A stretch of 64,000 bases of DNA from Ignavibacteria bacterium (lineage in GTDB: Bacteria; Bacteroidota; Ignavibacteria; Tepidaquicellales; Tepidaquicellaceae), in assembly GCA_016719565.1 (NCBI GenBank), contig JADJYU010000005.1, positions 62,001 through 126,000 on the forward strand, in the 5' to 3' direction. The notes beneath the pieces were generated by a model that made no database searches, had not been told where the DNA came from, and worked only from the letters and a program-made list of their open reading frames with translations. Position 1 is the first letter of the stretch. Every line of letters begins with the position of its first letter. Position numbers and translations under genes: made by a program. Below are positions 1 to 8,616 of the stretch, piece after piece.

Positions 1-1334
1 TTATCGATCACGCATGGGTAAGACCCGAGCCGCATGGATCCGCCTTTTACGCTGACTGTTTTCTGATACTCCATTATATCTATTACATTATGCTTGCTTT
101 TTCTGAATTCAGTGGAGTTCGCCTTTGCAAGTCCGCATACATTTCTTGCAAATTCAATCACAGCGCACTGAAGTCCGAGGCAGATACCGAGAAAAGGAAT
201 TTTCTTTTCGCGGATATATTTAATAGCTTTTATTTTTCCCTCCACTCCCCTCTCTCCGAATCCCGGACACACAAGAAGTCCGTTTATGTTAGAGAGTATT
301 TTTGAAATGTTTGCATTCTTTTTTTCAAGCTCTTCGGAATTGATCCATTTGAGATCAACTTTAACTTCGTTATATGCACCCGCATGAATAAACGACTCCA
401 GTATGCTTTTATATGCGTCGGGAATGATATTATATTTACCGCAGATCCCGATAGTAACTTCCTTTTTCGGATTTATAATTTTACCGACTACTTTTTTATA
501 GTTTGCAAGTTTTGGTTCGGAGGATTTTAAATTTAATTTTCTTAATACAACCTCATCAAACTTTTCTTTTTTAAGATTCAGCGGTACTTCATAAATTGAA
601 TTTGCGTCAAGCGCCTGCAGTACGGATCCCTTCTCAATGTTACAGAAGAGACCGATCTTCTCACGCATCTCTTTCGAAAGATTCATTTCGCTTCTGCATA
701 AAAGTATATCCGGCTGAATTCCAATTTCCAGCAGCGTCTTTACCGAATGCTGAGTCGGTTTTGTCTTTAACTCCCCCGCTGATTTTATAAACGGAACAAG
801 CGTTAAATGAATGCTTAAAGTATTATGCTTACCCACATCAAACATTATCTGCCTCATGGCTTCAAGAAAAGGCAGAGACTCAATGTCACCGACCGTTCCG
901 CCGATTTCTGAAATTATAACATCGTATTTATTTTTTGCTTCGAGCAAGCGTATGCGCCTTTTGATCTCATCTGTGATATGCGGAATGACCTGAACAGTCG
1001 CCCCGAGATAATCGCCTCTTCTTTCTTTTGTTATAACTTCATTGTATATCTGACCGGTTGTCATATTATTAGAACGAGACATATTCTCGTCAAGAAATCT
1101 TTCGTAATGACCGAGATCGAGATCCGTTTCAGCGCCGTCTTCCGTCACGAAAACTTCCCCGTGCTGTGTCGGCGACATCGTGCCCGGATCTACATTTATA
1201 TAAGGATCAAGTTTCTGAATTGTAACCTTCAGACCTCTTGACTTCAGAAGCAATCCAAGTGAAGCCGCGGCAATTCCCTTTCCCAGAGATGAAACAACTC
1301 CGCCTGTAAGGAATACATATTTTGTCTGATGCAA
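1..1334 (-). CDS. pyrG: CTP synthase, 3' end beyond the window
   Basis: CTP synthase amidates UTP to CTP using glutamine and ATP, the last step of pyrimidine nucleotide synthesis. Translating the minus strand from 1334 gives the family opening YVFLTGGVVSSLGKG, then KLDPYINVDPGTMSPTQHGE and GAETDLDLGHYERF, followed by the linker and the start of the glutamine amidotransferase domain with the nucleophile-elbow sequence FLGICLGLQ. The frame runs off position 1, so the C-terminal part is missing. The only start in frame after the upstream stop is a TTG at 1334-1332, just before HQTKYVF; no ATG is available. It is the last visible gene of a minus-strand run from plsC, 38 nt after the GNAT gene. 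Identity is firm; the start is inferred. Confidence 0.95.
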   Translation of the reverse strand, partial: MHQTKYVFLTGGVVSSLGKGIAAASLGLLLKSRGLKVTIQKLDPYINVDPGTMSPTQHGEVFVTEDGAETDLDLGHYERFLDENMSRSNNMTTGQIYNEVITKERRGDYLGATVQVIPHITDEIKRRIRLLEAKNKYDVIISEIGGTVGDIESLPFLEAMRQIMFDVGKHNTLSIHLTLVPFIKSAGELKTKPTQHSVKTLLEIGIQPDILLCRSEMNLSKEMREKIGLFCNIEKGSVLQALDANSIYEVPLNLKKEKFDEVVLRKLNLKSSEPKLANYKKVVGKIINPKKEVTIGICGKYNIIPDAYKSILESFIHAGAYNEVKVDLKWINSEELEKKNANISKILSNINGLLVCPGFGERGVEGKIKAIKYIREKKIPFLGICLGLQCAVIEFARNVCGLAKANSTEFRKSKHNVIDIMEYQKTVSVKGGSMRLGSYPCVID

Positions 1335-1372
1335 ATCCGTTTTATTTAATTTTCAAAATTATGTTTTATAAA

Positions 1373-1891
1373 TTATATCTTCTTTGTATTGCGATGTATG
1401 AATTCCGCTTTCTCAATTTTAAACAGCTTAGTATTATAGGTTACTCCTAATCTTTCCGCCTGCTCAGAATCTTTCTCAAATTTAAATCCGCATTTACTTA
1501 ATACTCTTTCTGAAGCAGTATTTCCTTCAAACACTTCCGCCTTTATTACAGGAATATCTAATTTTCCAAATGCGTAATCAAGAATTTTTATTAATGCGTC
1601 AGAGCAGTATCCTTTGTTCCTTTGCAATTCATCAATATAAAATCCGACTTCCGCATATTCTTCACTCTTCAGCTTAAGTCCAATTCCTCCGATAAATTTA
1701 CCTTCATTCACAATCGCAAAATTCATGTTCAGACTGTTCTCATCATTTTTATATCTGCTTAAAAATTCATCAGCGTCCTTCTCTGAATAAGGAAACGGCG
1801 GGGACAGCAGCCACTTTGCAGTTTCACGGTTGTTTAAAACCCTGACCATATCTTCTTTAAACTCTTCCCTGAATTCACTTAAGCTGAGCAA
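1373..1891 (-). CDS. GNAT N-acetyltransferase, RimJ/RimL-like
   Basis: A 172-residue acetyl-CoA-dependent N-acetyltransferase of the GNAT fold. Visible family features are the N-terminal W-L-x-P-P-F-P segment typical of RimJ/RimL-type members (residues about 27-33), the central strand with GGIGLKL, then EVGFYIDELQRNKGYCSDAL, which holds the acetyl-CoA pyrophosphate-binding loop (consensus Q-x-x-G-x-G/A; here QRNKGYC), and the late N-x-x-S-x-R/E-x-L-x-K-x-G-F segment (NTASERVLSKCGFKFE). The substrate cannot be read from sequence; relatives act on ribosomal protein N-termini, antibiotics or small amines. It starts 4 nt after kdsB ends, so it is probably co-transcribed with it. Confidence 0.85.
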   Translation of the reverse strand: MLSLSEFREEFKEDMVRVLNNRETAKWLLSPPFPYSEKDADEFLSRYKNDENSLNMNFAIVNEGKFIGGIGLKLKSEEYAEVGFYIDELQRNKGYCSDALIKILDYAFGKLDIPVIKAEVFEGNTASERVLSKCGFKFEKDSEQAERLGVTYNTKLFKIEKAEFIHRNTKKI

Positions 1892-1895
1892 ATTA

Positions 1896-2648
1896 TTATC
1901 CCCTTTTTACAGATGAATTTCCGAACTGTAATAGATCATCAGGAGTATCGACAGACTGTGAATCTTTCTTTGTCACAATGACTTTTATCCTCTCTCCGTT
2001 CTCAAGTATCCTTAACTGCTCCAGCTTTTCCGCTTCTTCAAGATAACTTTTCTTCATCATTACAAACTCATTAAGAAAAGATTTCCTGTAAACGTACAGA
2101 CCGATATGCTTATAATATTTAATTGATGAAAGTTCAGATTTTACAGAACCGGAGTTTACTCTGACATAAGGAAGAATCCCCCTTGAAAAATAAATTGCAT
2201 AGTTATTTATATCAAAAATTACTTTGACAACATTCGGATCCGTAATATCGGAATTGTTTTTTATTTTAATCGCCAGTGTGGAGACATTCAGATCTTTTTC
2301 TGAAAGAAGAGGGGCAATTGCTTTGTCAATATTTGCCGGATCTATGAACGGTTCATCTCCCTGTATATTAACGACAATGTCGCACTTAATAATACCGGAT
2401 GCCTCGTTAATTCTGTCTGTTCCTGTTTTGTGCTTAGCGGAAGTCATCATCACTTCACCTCCGAATGATCTGACATGGTCAAATATTTTTATATTATCAG
2501 TCGCTACGACTGCAATATCCATGAGTTTACTTTTTAATGCCTGCTCATATACTCTTCTTATCATGGACTTTCCGTTTATATCGGTCAGCGGCTTACCCGG
2601 GAATCGAGTGGAATCATATCTTGCCGGAATTATTCCCGCTATTTTCAT
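1896..2648 (-). CDS. kdsB: 3-deoxy-manno-octulosonate cytidylyltransferase
   Basis: Activates Kdo with CTP to give CMP-Kdo for lipopolysaccharide inner-core synthesis, in the cytoplasm. The 250-residue protein has the usual length. It opens with IIPARYDSTRFPGKPL, the nucleotide-binding signature, and contains VVATDN (residues about 47-52), MTSAKHKTGTDRINEA, VNIQGDEPFIDP (metal-binding Asp) and a late HIGLYVYRKSFL. Its ATG overlaps the gatC stop by 4 bp (ATGA arrangement), indicating translational coupling. Its presence implies an LPS-bearing outer membrane, in agreement with the T9SS cargo elsewhere in the window. CTP made by the neighbouring pyrG product is its co-substrate, though the pairing may be coincidental. 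Confidence 0.95.
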   Translation of the reverse strand: MKIAGIIPARYDSTRFPGKPLTDINGKSMIRRVYEQALKSKLMDIAVVATDNIKIFDHVRSFGGEVMMTSAKHKTGTDRINEASGIIKCDIVVNIQGDEPFIDPANIDKAIAPLLSEKDLNVSTLAIKIKNNSDITDPNVVKVIFDINNYAIYFSRGILPYVRVNSGSVKSELSSIKYYKHIGLYVYRKSFLNEFVMMKKSYLEEAEKLEQLRILENGERIKVIVTKKDSQSVDTPDDLLQFGNSSVKRG

Positions 2649-2935
2649 TTATCAATTACTTTAGGTACTTTAAAAAACTTACCTGTTTTAGACGGAGCGT
2701 TTTTCAGCGCTTCCTCAGTAGTTAGCCATTTTACCGCTTCATCCTCTCTTAACACGTTTGAAGTTTCATTGATATTTTCCAGCGGCTCTACGCCGTCCAG
2801 GTCAAGTTCATTCAGCTGTTCAATGTATTCCAGAATGCTGTTGAGATCTGACTGAAGCTTTATGGTTTCCTTTTCGTTGAATTTCAGCTTTGCAAGCTGA
2901 GCGATTTTTTCTACATCTTTTATTGTAACGGACAT
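2645..2935 (-). CDS. gatC: Asp-tRNA(Asn)/Glu-tRNA(Gln) amidotransferase subunit C
   Basis: Small subunit of GatCAB, which converts misacylated Glu-tRNA(Gln) or Asp-tRNA(Asn) to the correct amide; GatC wraps around GatA and GatB as a stabiliser. The 96-residue protein has the family pattern: MSVTIKDVEKIAQLAKLKF at the N-terminus, a middle helix LNSILEYIEQLNELDLDGVEPL, and the C-terminal LREDEAVKWLTTEEALKNAP followed by FFKVPKVID. Length is normal. It overlaps kdsB by 4 bp and lies 5 nt after plsC. gatA and gatB are not in the window. Confidence 0.95.
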   Translation of the reverse strand: MSVTIKDVEKIAQLAKLKFNEKETIKLQSDLNSILEYIEQLNELDLDGVEPLENINETSNVLREDEAVKWLTTEEALKNAPSKTGKFFKVPKVIDK

Positions 2936-2940
2936 TATTA

Positions 2941-3639
2941 TTAGATTTTATTTTTGTCTGACTCTGTCTGCCTTACTATAATATCTCTTATCTCATTTAG
3001 TAAACCTTTATCTTTACTGTACCCGACCGGCGCACTGAAATTCACATGCACCTTCCCGCTGTTGATTTTAAATTTTCCTCTCTGTAAAATATTATCTGAA
3101 CCGGTTATAGTAGTCGGGACAAGCGGCACTTTTGCTTCTTCGGCAAGCACAAACATCCCTCTTTTGAATTCACCCGGTATGCCGTCAAAACTTCTTGTCC
3201 CTTCCGGAAAAATTACAACTGACATTCCTTTTAATATTTTCACTGAAGCAGCTTTTAAAGACTTCATAGCATCTCTTACATTCTCCCTGCTGATCGGGAT
3301 ATAACCGCCGAGATACATTCCCCATCCGAGTATTGGAATTTTTGTAAGTGAATCTTTATAAATGAATCTTACATTATTCGGGATCGCTTTCATTAAAATC
3401 GGTATGTCAAAATAACTAAGATGATTAGAAATAAAAATATACGCTTCGTCCCTGTTCAGATTTTCAAGCCCGGAAACGCTGACTTTCACACCTGCTATAA
3501 ATAAAATTACGCCGCCGAAAACTTTTGAGAGATAGTGAGTGATCTTTCCTTTTTTGTCAAAGGGAGAAACAATTATCGTGATCAATGCAATGATTACGCA
3601 ATGAATCGATATTAAAACGGCCTTAATTGTTGTGATCAC
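2941..3639 (-). CDS. plsC: 1-acyl-sn-glycerol-3-phosphate acyltransferase
   Basis: Transfers an acyl chain to lysophosphatidic acid to make phosphatidic acid, at the cytoplasmic membrane. The 232-residue protein has two hydrophobic N-terminal segments (residues about 4-24 and 38-54). The catalytic H-x4-D motif is seen as NHLSYFD (about 72-78), followed by the glycerophosphate-binding FPEGTRS motif (about 143-149) and a VPLVPTTITGS segment. It is the first gene of a minus-strand run plsC-gatC-kdsB-GNAT-pyrG with spacings of 5, -4, 4 and 38 nt. It faces the GNAT gene at 3723 across an AT-rich 83-nt divergent promoter gap. Family assignment is firm; the exact acyl donor and acceptor preference is not. 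Confidence 0.9.
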   Translation of the reverse strand: MITTIKAVLISIHCVIIALITIIVSPFDKKGKITHYLSKVFGGVILFIAGVKVSVSGLENLNRDEAYIFISNHLSYFDIPILMKAIPNNVRFIYKDSLTKIPILGWGMYLGGYIPISRENVRDAMKSLKAASVKILKGMSVVIFPEGTRSFDGIPGEFKRGMFVLAEEAKVPLVPTTITGSDNILQRGKFKINSGKVHVNFSAPVGYSKDKGLLNEIRDIIVRQTESDKNKI

Positions 3640-3722
3640 GCGTAAAAATAATTATAAAGTCTCTTTATTAAAAGTTAAATAATATTTTTTAAATTAAATT
3701 ATTATCTTGTACAAATATATTT

Positions 3723-4154
3723 ATGAAAATTAATTTCAAAAAAGGAAATTACCTGATAAGCGCAGACAATTCCCTGCTGGACATAAAGGTAATTCACGGA
3801 TACTTAAGCAGATCCTACTGGGCGAAGAACCGTCCGCTCAAAACTACTAAAAAGGCGATAGAAAATTCCGTCTGCTTTGGTCTGTATCTGAATAAAATTC
3901 AGATCGGATTTGCAAGAGTAATTACTGATAAAGCGACATTCGCTTATCTCGCTGATGTCTTTGTACTTGAGCCATATAGAGGAAAGGGTTTGTCGAAGTG
4001 GATGATGGAAGTGATTCTGGGTTACGCCGAACTTAAAGATCTCAGAAGATGGTTTCTTGCGACAAAAGATGCGCATGGATTATATGAGAAGTTCGGATTC
4101 CATTCTCTGAAAGAACCTGAGAAGATAATGGAAATGTTCAGAAAAGATCTTTAA
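3723..4154 (+). CDS. GNAT N-acetyltransferase, small
   Basis: A 143-residue single-domain GNAT acetyltransferase, transcribed divergently from plsC. Recognisable parts are IGFARVITDKATFAYLADVFVLEPYRGKGLSKWMME (residues about 57-92), in which YRGKGL is the acetyl-CoA-binding loop, then the late RRWFLATKDAHGLYEKFGF segment found in this sub-family. The arrangement matches the small YjhQ/Bacteroidota-type GNAT proteins that act on amines or aminoacyl groups, but no substrate can be named. It ends 18 nt from the convergent stop of the metal permease gene, with no clear terminator between them. Confidence 0.85.
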   Translation: MKINFKKGNYLISADNSLLDIKVIHGYLSRSYWAKNRPLKTTKKAIENSVCFGLYLNKIQIGFARVITDKATFAYLADVFVLEPYRGKGLSKWMMEVILGYAELKDLRRWFLATKDAHGLYEKFGFHSLKEPEKIMEMFRKDL

Positions 4155-4172
4155 ACTATCTGATCATTTCAG

Positions 4173-5447
4173 TTATTTCTTTTTAGGTATAGGTGAACCG
4201 TGTGGATCTTTTTGAGGATGACCGAGCTCTTCTTCTATTTCAGAGATAAGATCATCTGATAATACATGCTCATATTTTTCAGCGTCCTGATGAATGTTAT
4301 CCATATCTACAATATTTTTTTCAGTAAGATATGTTTCCCAAAGTCTGTGCGAGCGTACAAGTTTCAGCGCAAGATCTCTGCCTGTCTCAGTAAGCTTATA
4401 ATTTTCCTTCTCACCTTTTATTAATCCTTTACTTTCAATTCTCTTCAGCGCTGATAATATTTTATTTTCCGGCAGACTCAGATCAGCCGATAATTCTGTT
4501 ACTGCATTTCCAACGGAAGATTTTTCTTCAGCATTGAATAAATATTTTAGAATATCCTCCGTTAGGTTAACTGCGGTATTTCTTTTCCTTCTGAAATATT
4601 TCTGGACAATTCCTTCCTTCGGTGAAAATAAAAACGCTGCAGCAAAAAATAATACTGCAGTAAGTACAATTGAAGCTCCCGATGCAAAATTGAAATGATA
4701 AGAAAAATATAAACCTATTACAGATGATATTATACCGAACATTACTGAAAGGATTAGCATTGTCTTCAATTTATCAGTAAGCAAAAATGCCGTTGCAGGC
4801 GGAGTTATGAGCATTGCAATGATCAGTATAACGCCGACAGACTGCAGTCCGGCTACTATCGACATTGAGAGAAGCGTCATCAGAAAATAATGAACGAGCG
4901 AAGTTGAGATCCCGATTATGTAAGCCATCGTCGGATCAAATGAAGTTACAAGCAGCTGCTTGTAAAACAAGATCACCGAGATCAATATGAAAACTGTTAT
5001 TACTGAAGACATTATCAGATCAGAATCCGACACTCCCAGCACATCACCGAAAAGGTAAGACGAAAGATCAATGTGAACCTGCTTTAGCTGTGACACAAGC
5101 AATATCCCGAGCGCGAATGCTCCGGTAAAAATTATTCCTATTGAAGTATCTTCTTTTATCTTCGAATTTCTTTCCACATAACTTATCAGTATCGATGTTA
5201 GGATACCCGCTGTCAGCGCTCCTGCGAATAAGCTAAGCGGATTCTTTCCCGAGATCATAAATCCAATCACTACTCCCGGCAGTACTGAATGCGCAAGCGC
5301 GTCTCCTATAAGCGACAATCTCCTCAGCATAATATAAGTCCCGATAAGTCCGCAGCTTATGCCGACCATTATCGATGCTACCAGTGCCCGCTGTATGAAC
5401 TCATACTGCAGCGGCTCTACTAAAAATTTATATATTGTATCTGCCAT
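4173..5447 (-). CDS. Metal ABC permease fused to a DtxR-like domain
   Basis: Membrane permease of an ABC-3 (Mn/Zn/Fe) importer with an unusual C-terminal extension. Residues about 1-290 form the usual 8-9 transmembrane segments of ZnuB/MntB/TroC proteins, including LRRLSLIGDALAHSVLPG, the family signature near residues 42-59. From about 297 to 424 it continues with a winged-helix stretch (VTELSADLSLPENKILSALKR...GLIKGE...YKLTETGRDLAL) and then the DtxR metal-binding/dimerisation pattern LVRSHRLWETYL...DAEKYEHVLSDDLISEIEEELGHPQKDPHGSPIP. The same pattern occurs in the separate DtxR-type regulator at 7946, so the two are homologous. A permease-repressor fusion is known in Chlamydia (YtgCR). There is no SH3/FeoA domain. 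It is the last gene of the metal operon, 6 nt after the ATPase gene. Confidence 0.9.
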   Translation of the reverse strand: MADTIYKFLVEPLQYEFIQRALVASIMVGISCGLIGTYIMLRRLSLIGDALAHSVLPGVVIGFMISGKNPLSLFAGALTAGILTSILISYVERNSKIKEDTSIGIIFTGAFALGILLVSQLKQVHIDLSSYLFGDVLGVSDSDLIMSSVITVFILISVILFYKQLLVTSFDPTMAYIIGISTSLVHYFLMTLLSMSIVAGLQSVGVILIIAMLITPPATAFLLTDKLKTMLILSVMFGIISSVIGLYFSYHFNFASGASIVLTAVLFFAAAFLFSPKEGIVQKYFRRKRNTAVNLTEDILKYLFNAEEKSSVGNAVTELSADLSLPENKILSALKRIESKGLIKGEKENYKLTETGRDLALKLVRSHRLWETYLTEKNIVDMDNIHQDAEKYEHVLSDDLISEIEEELGHPQKDPHGSPIPKKK

Positions 5448-5453
5448 ATGATA

Positions 5454-6200
5454 TCAGTTTTTAAAAAGCTGTTCAGCTTTCTGTAAAATTGTTAACCTGC
5501 CTCCGTATGCCTTGTTTATCAGCTCGGATGTAAACGCTATATCCGTATCACCGAATGCTACAAGCGTCTGATTAATAAGTATTACTTTATCAAAATATTC
5601 TTTCACTTTACTGAGGTCATGGTGAACAATAAGTATAGTTTTATTTTTTTCCTTAAGCTCTTTGATCAGTTCGAATATTGCTTTCTCTGTTTTCGCATCG
5701 ACTCCTACAAACGGCTCATCTAATAAATATATATCACTCTCCTGAGCCAGTGCCCGTGCAAGAAAGATCCTCTGCTGCTGACCTCCGGAAAGATTTCTGA
5801 TCTGTGTAAACTGATTATCTGCCATTTCCACTTTTTCAAGAACTTCCTTCACTATCAGGTGATCGTTCTCATCCGGTCTGCCGAATAAACTGATGTAAGG
5901 ATACCTTCCCATCATCACTACTTCAGAAACGTTTATCGGAAAATCCCAGTCAAACTGTTCCTTTTGCGGTATGTATGCAATTCTTTTTAATACTTCTTTA
6001 ACCGGTTTTTCAAATATTCTTATCTCACCGGTTTCCGAAGGAAGTAAACCGAGAATTCCTTTTATCAGTGTAGATTTCCCTGCGCCGTTCGGTCCGAGTA
6101 TGCCGATGATGCTGCCTTCCCCGACTTCAAGATTTATTCCCTTTATCGCAGGTTTTTTATTATAAGATATCGTAAGATTTTTTACTGATATGACTGTCAT
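5454..6200 (-). CDS. Metal ABC transporter ATP-binding protein
   Basis: ATPase subunit of the Mn/Zn-type ABC importer encoded around it. The 248 residues contain Walker A GPNGAGKST (residues about 37-45), a Q-loop at YIPQKEQFDWDFP (the FDWDFP element is characteristic of metal-family ATPases), the LSGGQQQR signature (about 138-145), Walker B IYLLDEP with the catalytic Glu, and the switch His in LIVHHD. Length and motifs are normal. It is 4 nt after the outer-membrane protein gene and 6 nt before the permease, so the three proteins are very probably made from one transcript with the binding protein and regulator upstream. Confidence 0.95.
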   Translation of the reverse strand: MTVISVKNLTISYNKKPAIKGINLEVGEGSIIGILGPNGAGKSTLIKGILGLLPSETGEIRIFEKPVKEVLKRIAYIPQKEQFDWDFPINVSEVVMMGRYPYISLFGRPDENDHLIVKEVLEKVEMADNQFTQIRNLSGGQQQRIFLARALAQESDIYLLDEPFVGVDAKTEKAIFELIKELKEKNKTILIVHHDLSKVKEYFDKVILINQTLVAFGDTDIAFTSELINKAYGGRLTILQKAEQLFKN

Positions 6201-6204
6201 AAAT

Positions 6205-7047
6205 TTAATCCGGTAATCTGATTGAAAATCCTGTACTTAAAAAATACTCTTTGCTAATATCCTCAAGATCAGCTCCCGCAGATACATCAAGCTGAATATT
6301 ATTGTTAATTAAATATGCAAACCCAATGTCCATTCCGTTATTAGGAATTAAATGATAGAAATTCGTCGAACCAAAATATTCAACAAAGCCGCTGAACCTT
6401 TCCGAGAATGAATAACTTCCGGCAAGTGAATAAAAAACTCCGTTACCTTTGGTAAATCCGTCCCTCAGATCAAAGCCGATATTATATCCAAGACTAAAAT
6501 TATTTGTTACAGAATTATTAAAGCAAAATATAACTGACGGATCGAACCAGTCTTTACTTTCTTCAGTATCTGCCTCCGTACTAAGCGCAGGAATTTCTCC
6601 CTGAAAGATCACAGCTGCAGCCGGTATTTCTCCATCCTGTTCACCTAATTCCAATTTCCCTCCGATATTAACCGGAGCAAGATCTGTAGAATTTGACCCG
6701 GCATAAAATTTATCAAACGATACCTCTGAATATTTAAGCAGCACCCCCAGACGCAGCTCTGCATAACTGCTTATTCCGTATCTGAATAATACCCCGGGTA
6801 CAGAAATGTCTTTGTTCACAGCAGAATATTCTTTATAGTTATTACCTGGAATTGAATCAAAAATATATTTAAAAGTCTCTCTGTTTAAAAATAAGATACC
6901 GGTTTCTATCTGCAGTCTGTTCTCCTGTACTGTTAATGCCGATTCAGTTATATCCGGCCGGTCCGTCACTAATGCAGGTAATTTCTGCGAATACAATTCA
7001 CTGTTTATAAAAATAATAATGGAAATTATAATTATAATTATTTTCAA
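6205..7047 (-). CDS. Putative outer-membrane beta-barrel in metal operon
   Basis: A 280-residue protein with a cleavable-looking signal peptide (residues 1-20, KIIIIIISIIIFINSELYSQ). The mature part begins LPALVTDRPDITESALTV, a start typical of the transporter/MetA-pathway family of outer-membrane barrels, and continues as alternating hydrophobic strands such as GGKLELG, FRYGISSYAELRLGVLLKYSEV and IGFDLRDG, ending in the aromatic-poor strand FLSTGFSIRLPD. I infer an outer-membrane beta-barrel. It lies inside the metal operon between the binding protein (1-nt gap) and the ATPase (4-nt gap), so a role in letting the metal across the outer membrane is plausible. That role is inference from position only. 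Confidence 0.65.
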   Translation of the reverse strand: MKIIIIIISIIIFINSELYSQKLPALVTDRPDITESALTVQENRLQIETGILFLNRETFKYIFDSIPGNNYKEYSAVNKDISVPGVLFRYGISSYAELRLGVLLKYSEVSFDKFYAGSNSTDLAPVNIGGKLELGEQDGEIPAAAVIFQGEIPALSTEADTEESKDWFDPSVIFCFNNSVTNNFSLGYNIGFDLRDGFTKGNGVFYSLAGSYSFSERFSGFVEYFGSTNFYHLIPNNGMDIGFAYLINNNIQLDVSAGADLEDISKEYFLSTGFSIRLPD

Positions 7048-7048
7048 A

Positions 7049-7945
7049 TTACTTAAGCGAGTTTACAATTGTATTAACATTAAATTTTACAGCGCCGGTA
7101 TAGCTTCCTTCCGGCGTTCCTTCATTACCGATTGAATCCGAATAAAGTGTGCCTCCCACTACGACTCCTGTCTCACCGGATATCTGTTCGAGAAGTTTAG
7201 GATTGACACTTGTTTCAATAAAAACCGATTTGATCTTTCTTGATTTTATCAGGTCAATAATATTTTTATAATCTTCCGTTCTGACTTTTGCTTCAGTTGA
7301 AATACCCTGCAGTCCATTCACTTCCATACCGTATGCTTTACCGAAATATCTGAAAGCGTCGTGCGAAGTGATAAGTATTCTCTGATCTTCCGGAATTTTG
7401 ACGATCTCATCCTTTATCCAGTTGTCTAAATTATCCAGCTCGGTCAGATACTTTTTCAGATTCTCATTATAGTAAACTGCATTGGTCGGATCAACTTCCG
7501 ACAGTCCTTTTGCAATATTCTGCGCATAGATCTTTGCATACTTAACATCAAACCATGCATGCGGATCCGGATCTCCGAATCCTTTATCGTCTGTGATAGG
7601 AGTTATACCTTCCGAAGCCGTAATTATCTTCTTTCCGCTGCCTGCTCCTTCTATCATTTCCTCGATCCAATGCTCAAGATTAAATCCGTTAATGAATACA
7701 ATATTGCTTTTGCTTATAAGCCTCGGGTCGGACGGCTTGGGGTGATATGAATGCGGATCCACCCCCACTCCGCAGATACTGTATGACTCTACTTTATCTC
7801 CTCCGATATTTTTTACAATATCGCTAATGATGTTAATGGAAGATACGGCAACTATTTTTCCGCTGACCGGCTCATCTGATTTTTCCGTCTTACAGCCTGA
7901 CAGGAAAATAACCGCGCAGAATATCAATACTAATTTAATTTTCAT
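7049..7945 (-). CDS. Metal ABC substrate-binding lipoprotein, TroA/ZnuA family
   Basis: Periplasmic metal-capture protein of the importer. The 298 residues start with a lipoprotein signal (IFCAVIFLSGC, Cys at about residue 18). Candidate metal ligands are visible at the family positions: the His of DPHSYHPKPSD (residues about 63-73), the His of DPHAWFDVKYA (about 127), the His of ITSHDAFRYFGKAYGM (about 193) and the Asp of LYSDSIG near 270. Three His and one Asp is the TroA/ZnuA-like set rather than the Glu-containing PsaA set, but this does not settle Mn versus Zn. No His-rich loop typical of zinc ZnuA is present. It directly follows the DtxR-family gene with no gap. Confidence 0.92.
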   Translation of the reverse strand: MKIKLVLIFCAVIFLSGCKTEKSDEPVSGKIVAVSSINIISDIVKNIGGDKVESYSICGVGVDPHSYHPKPSDPRLISKSNIVFINGFNLEHWIEEMIEGAGSGKKIITASEGITPITDDKGFGDPDPHAWFDVKYAKIYAQNIAKGLSEVDPTNAVYYNENLKKYLTELDNLDNWIKDEIVKIPEDQRILITSHDAFRYFGKAYGMEVNGLQGISTEAKVRTEDYKNIIDLIKSRKIKSVFIETSVNPKLLEQISGETGVVVGGTLYSDSIGNEGTPEGSYTGAVKFNVNTIVNSLK

Positions 7946-8596
7946 TTATCTCTTTGATACGAATATGTTTTTTGATAATTTTTCACTGAGGAATATATTA
8001 CGGGCTCTTACGTTTACCTGAATTGAATTGTCAAATTCTATCTTCTCTTTAATTACTATCTTATCATTTAATTTCAAACCGGCTTTTGTTAAGTATTCAA
8101 GTACTTCCGAACTTTCATCAGACACCTGCTTTATAAATGCTCTTTCACCAATGTTCATTTCAGAAAGGCATATCAGATCTGACTCGGCAATGTTTCCGTG
8201 CTTGTCAGGGATCGGATGTCCGTGCGGATCGAATTTAGGATTACCAAGGAAGATCTCAAGCTGTGATATTAATTCATCCGAAGAAGCGTGCTCAAGATTT
8301 TCCGCTTCCGAGTGAACTTTCTCCCATGAATAGTTAAGATTTTTAACAAGAAATACTTCCCATATCCTGTGCTTCCTTACAAGATTAATAGCAAGGCTCT
8401 CCCCCTTTTTTGTTAACTCAAATCCCTTATAAGGAACATTCTTTATGTATCCTGACCTGGAGATCTTTGATATCATATCACTTACTGCTGCAGAAGAAAC
8501 ATTCATTTTCTCAGCTAATATATTATTGGTTACCTTTCCTGACGAAGTCTGCAGATAATAAATATTTTTCAGATAGTCTTCTAAACTGGTTCTCAT
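7946..8596 (-). CDS. DtxR/MntR-family metal-dependent repressor
   Basis: First gene of the metal-uptake operon and its probable repressor. The 216 residues comprise an N-terminal winged helix-turn-helix (about 1-65, including ILAEKMNVSSAAVSDMISKISR), the metal-binding and dimerisation domain (about 66-135, with LVRKHRIWEVFLV, a Glu/His-rich HSEAENLEHASSDELI helix and NPKFDPHGHPIP), and a C-terminal FeoA/SH3-like domain (about 145-216). It is the full three-domain architecture of DtxR/IdeR; Mn, Fe or Zn sensing cannot be told apart by eye. A near-perfect palindrome lies 20 nt upstream of its start, suggesting autoregulation of the whole operon. Confidence 0.93.
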   Translation of the reverse strand: MRTSLEDYLKNIYYLQTSSGKVTNNILAEKMNVSSAAVSDMISKISRSGYIKNVPYKGFELTKKGESLAINLVRKHRIWEVFLVKNLNYSWEKVHSEAENLEHASSDELISQLEIFLGNPKFDPHGHPIPDKHGNIAESDLICLSEMNIGERAFIKQVSDESSEVLEYLTKAGLKLNDKIVIKEKIEFDNSIQVNVRARNIFLSEKLSKNIFVSKR

Positions 8597-8616
8597 TTCT
8601 AAGTATGGTTTATATT

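Noticed and set aside
2224..2664. 146-residue plus-strand ORF opposite kdsB
   Set aside because: It is the shadow of a well-supported kdsB gene on the other strand.
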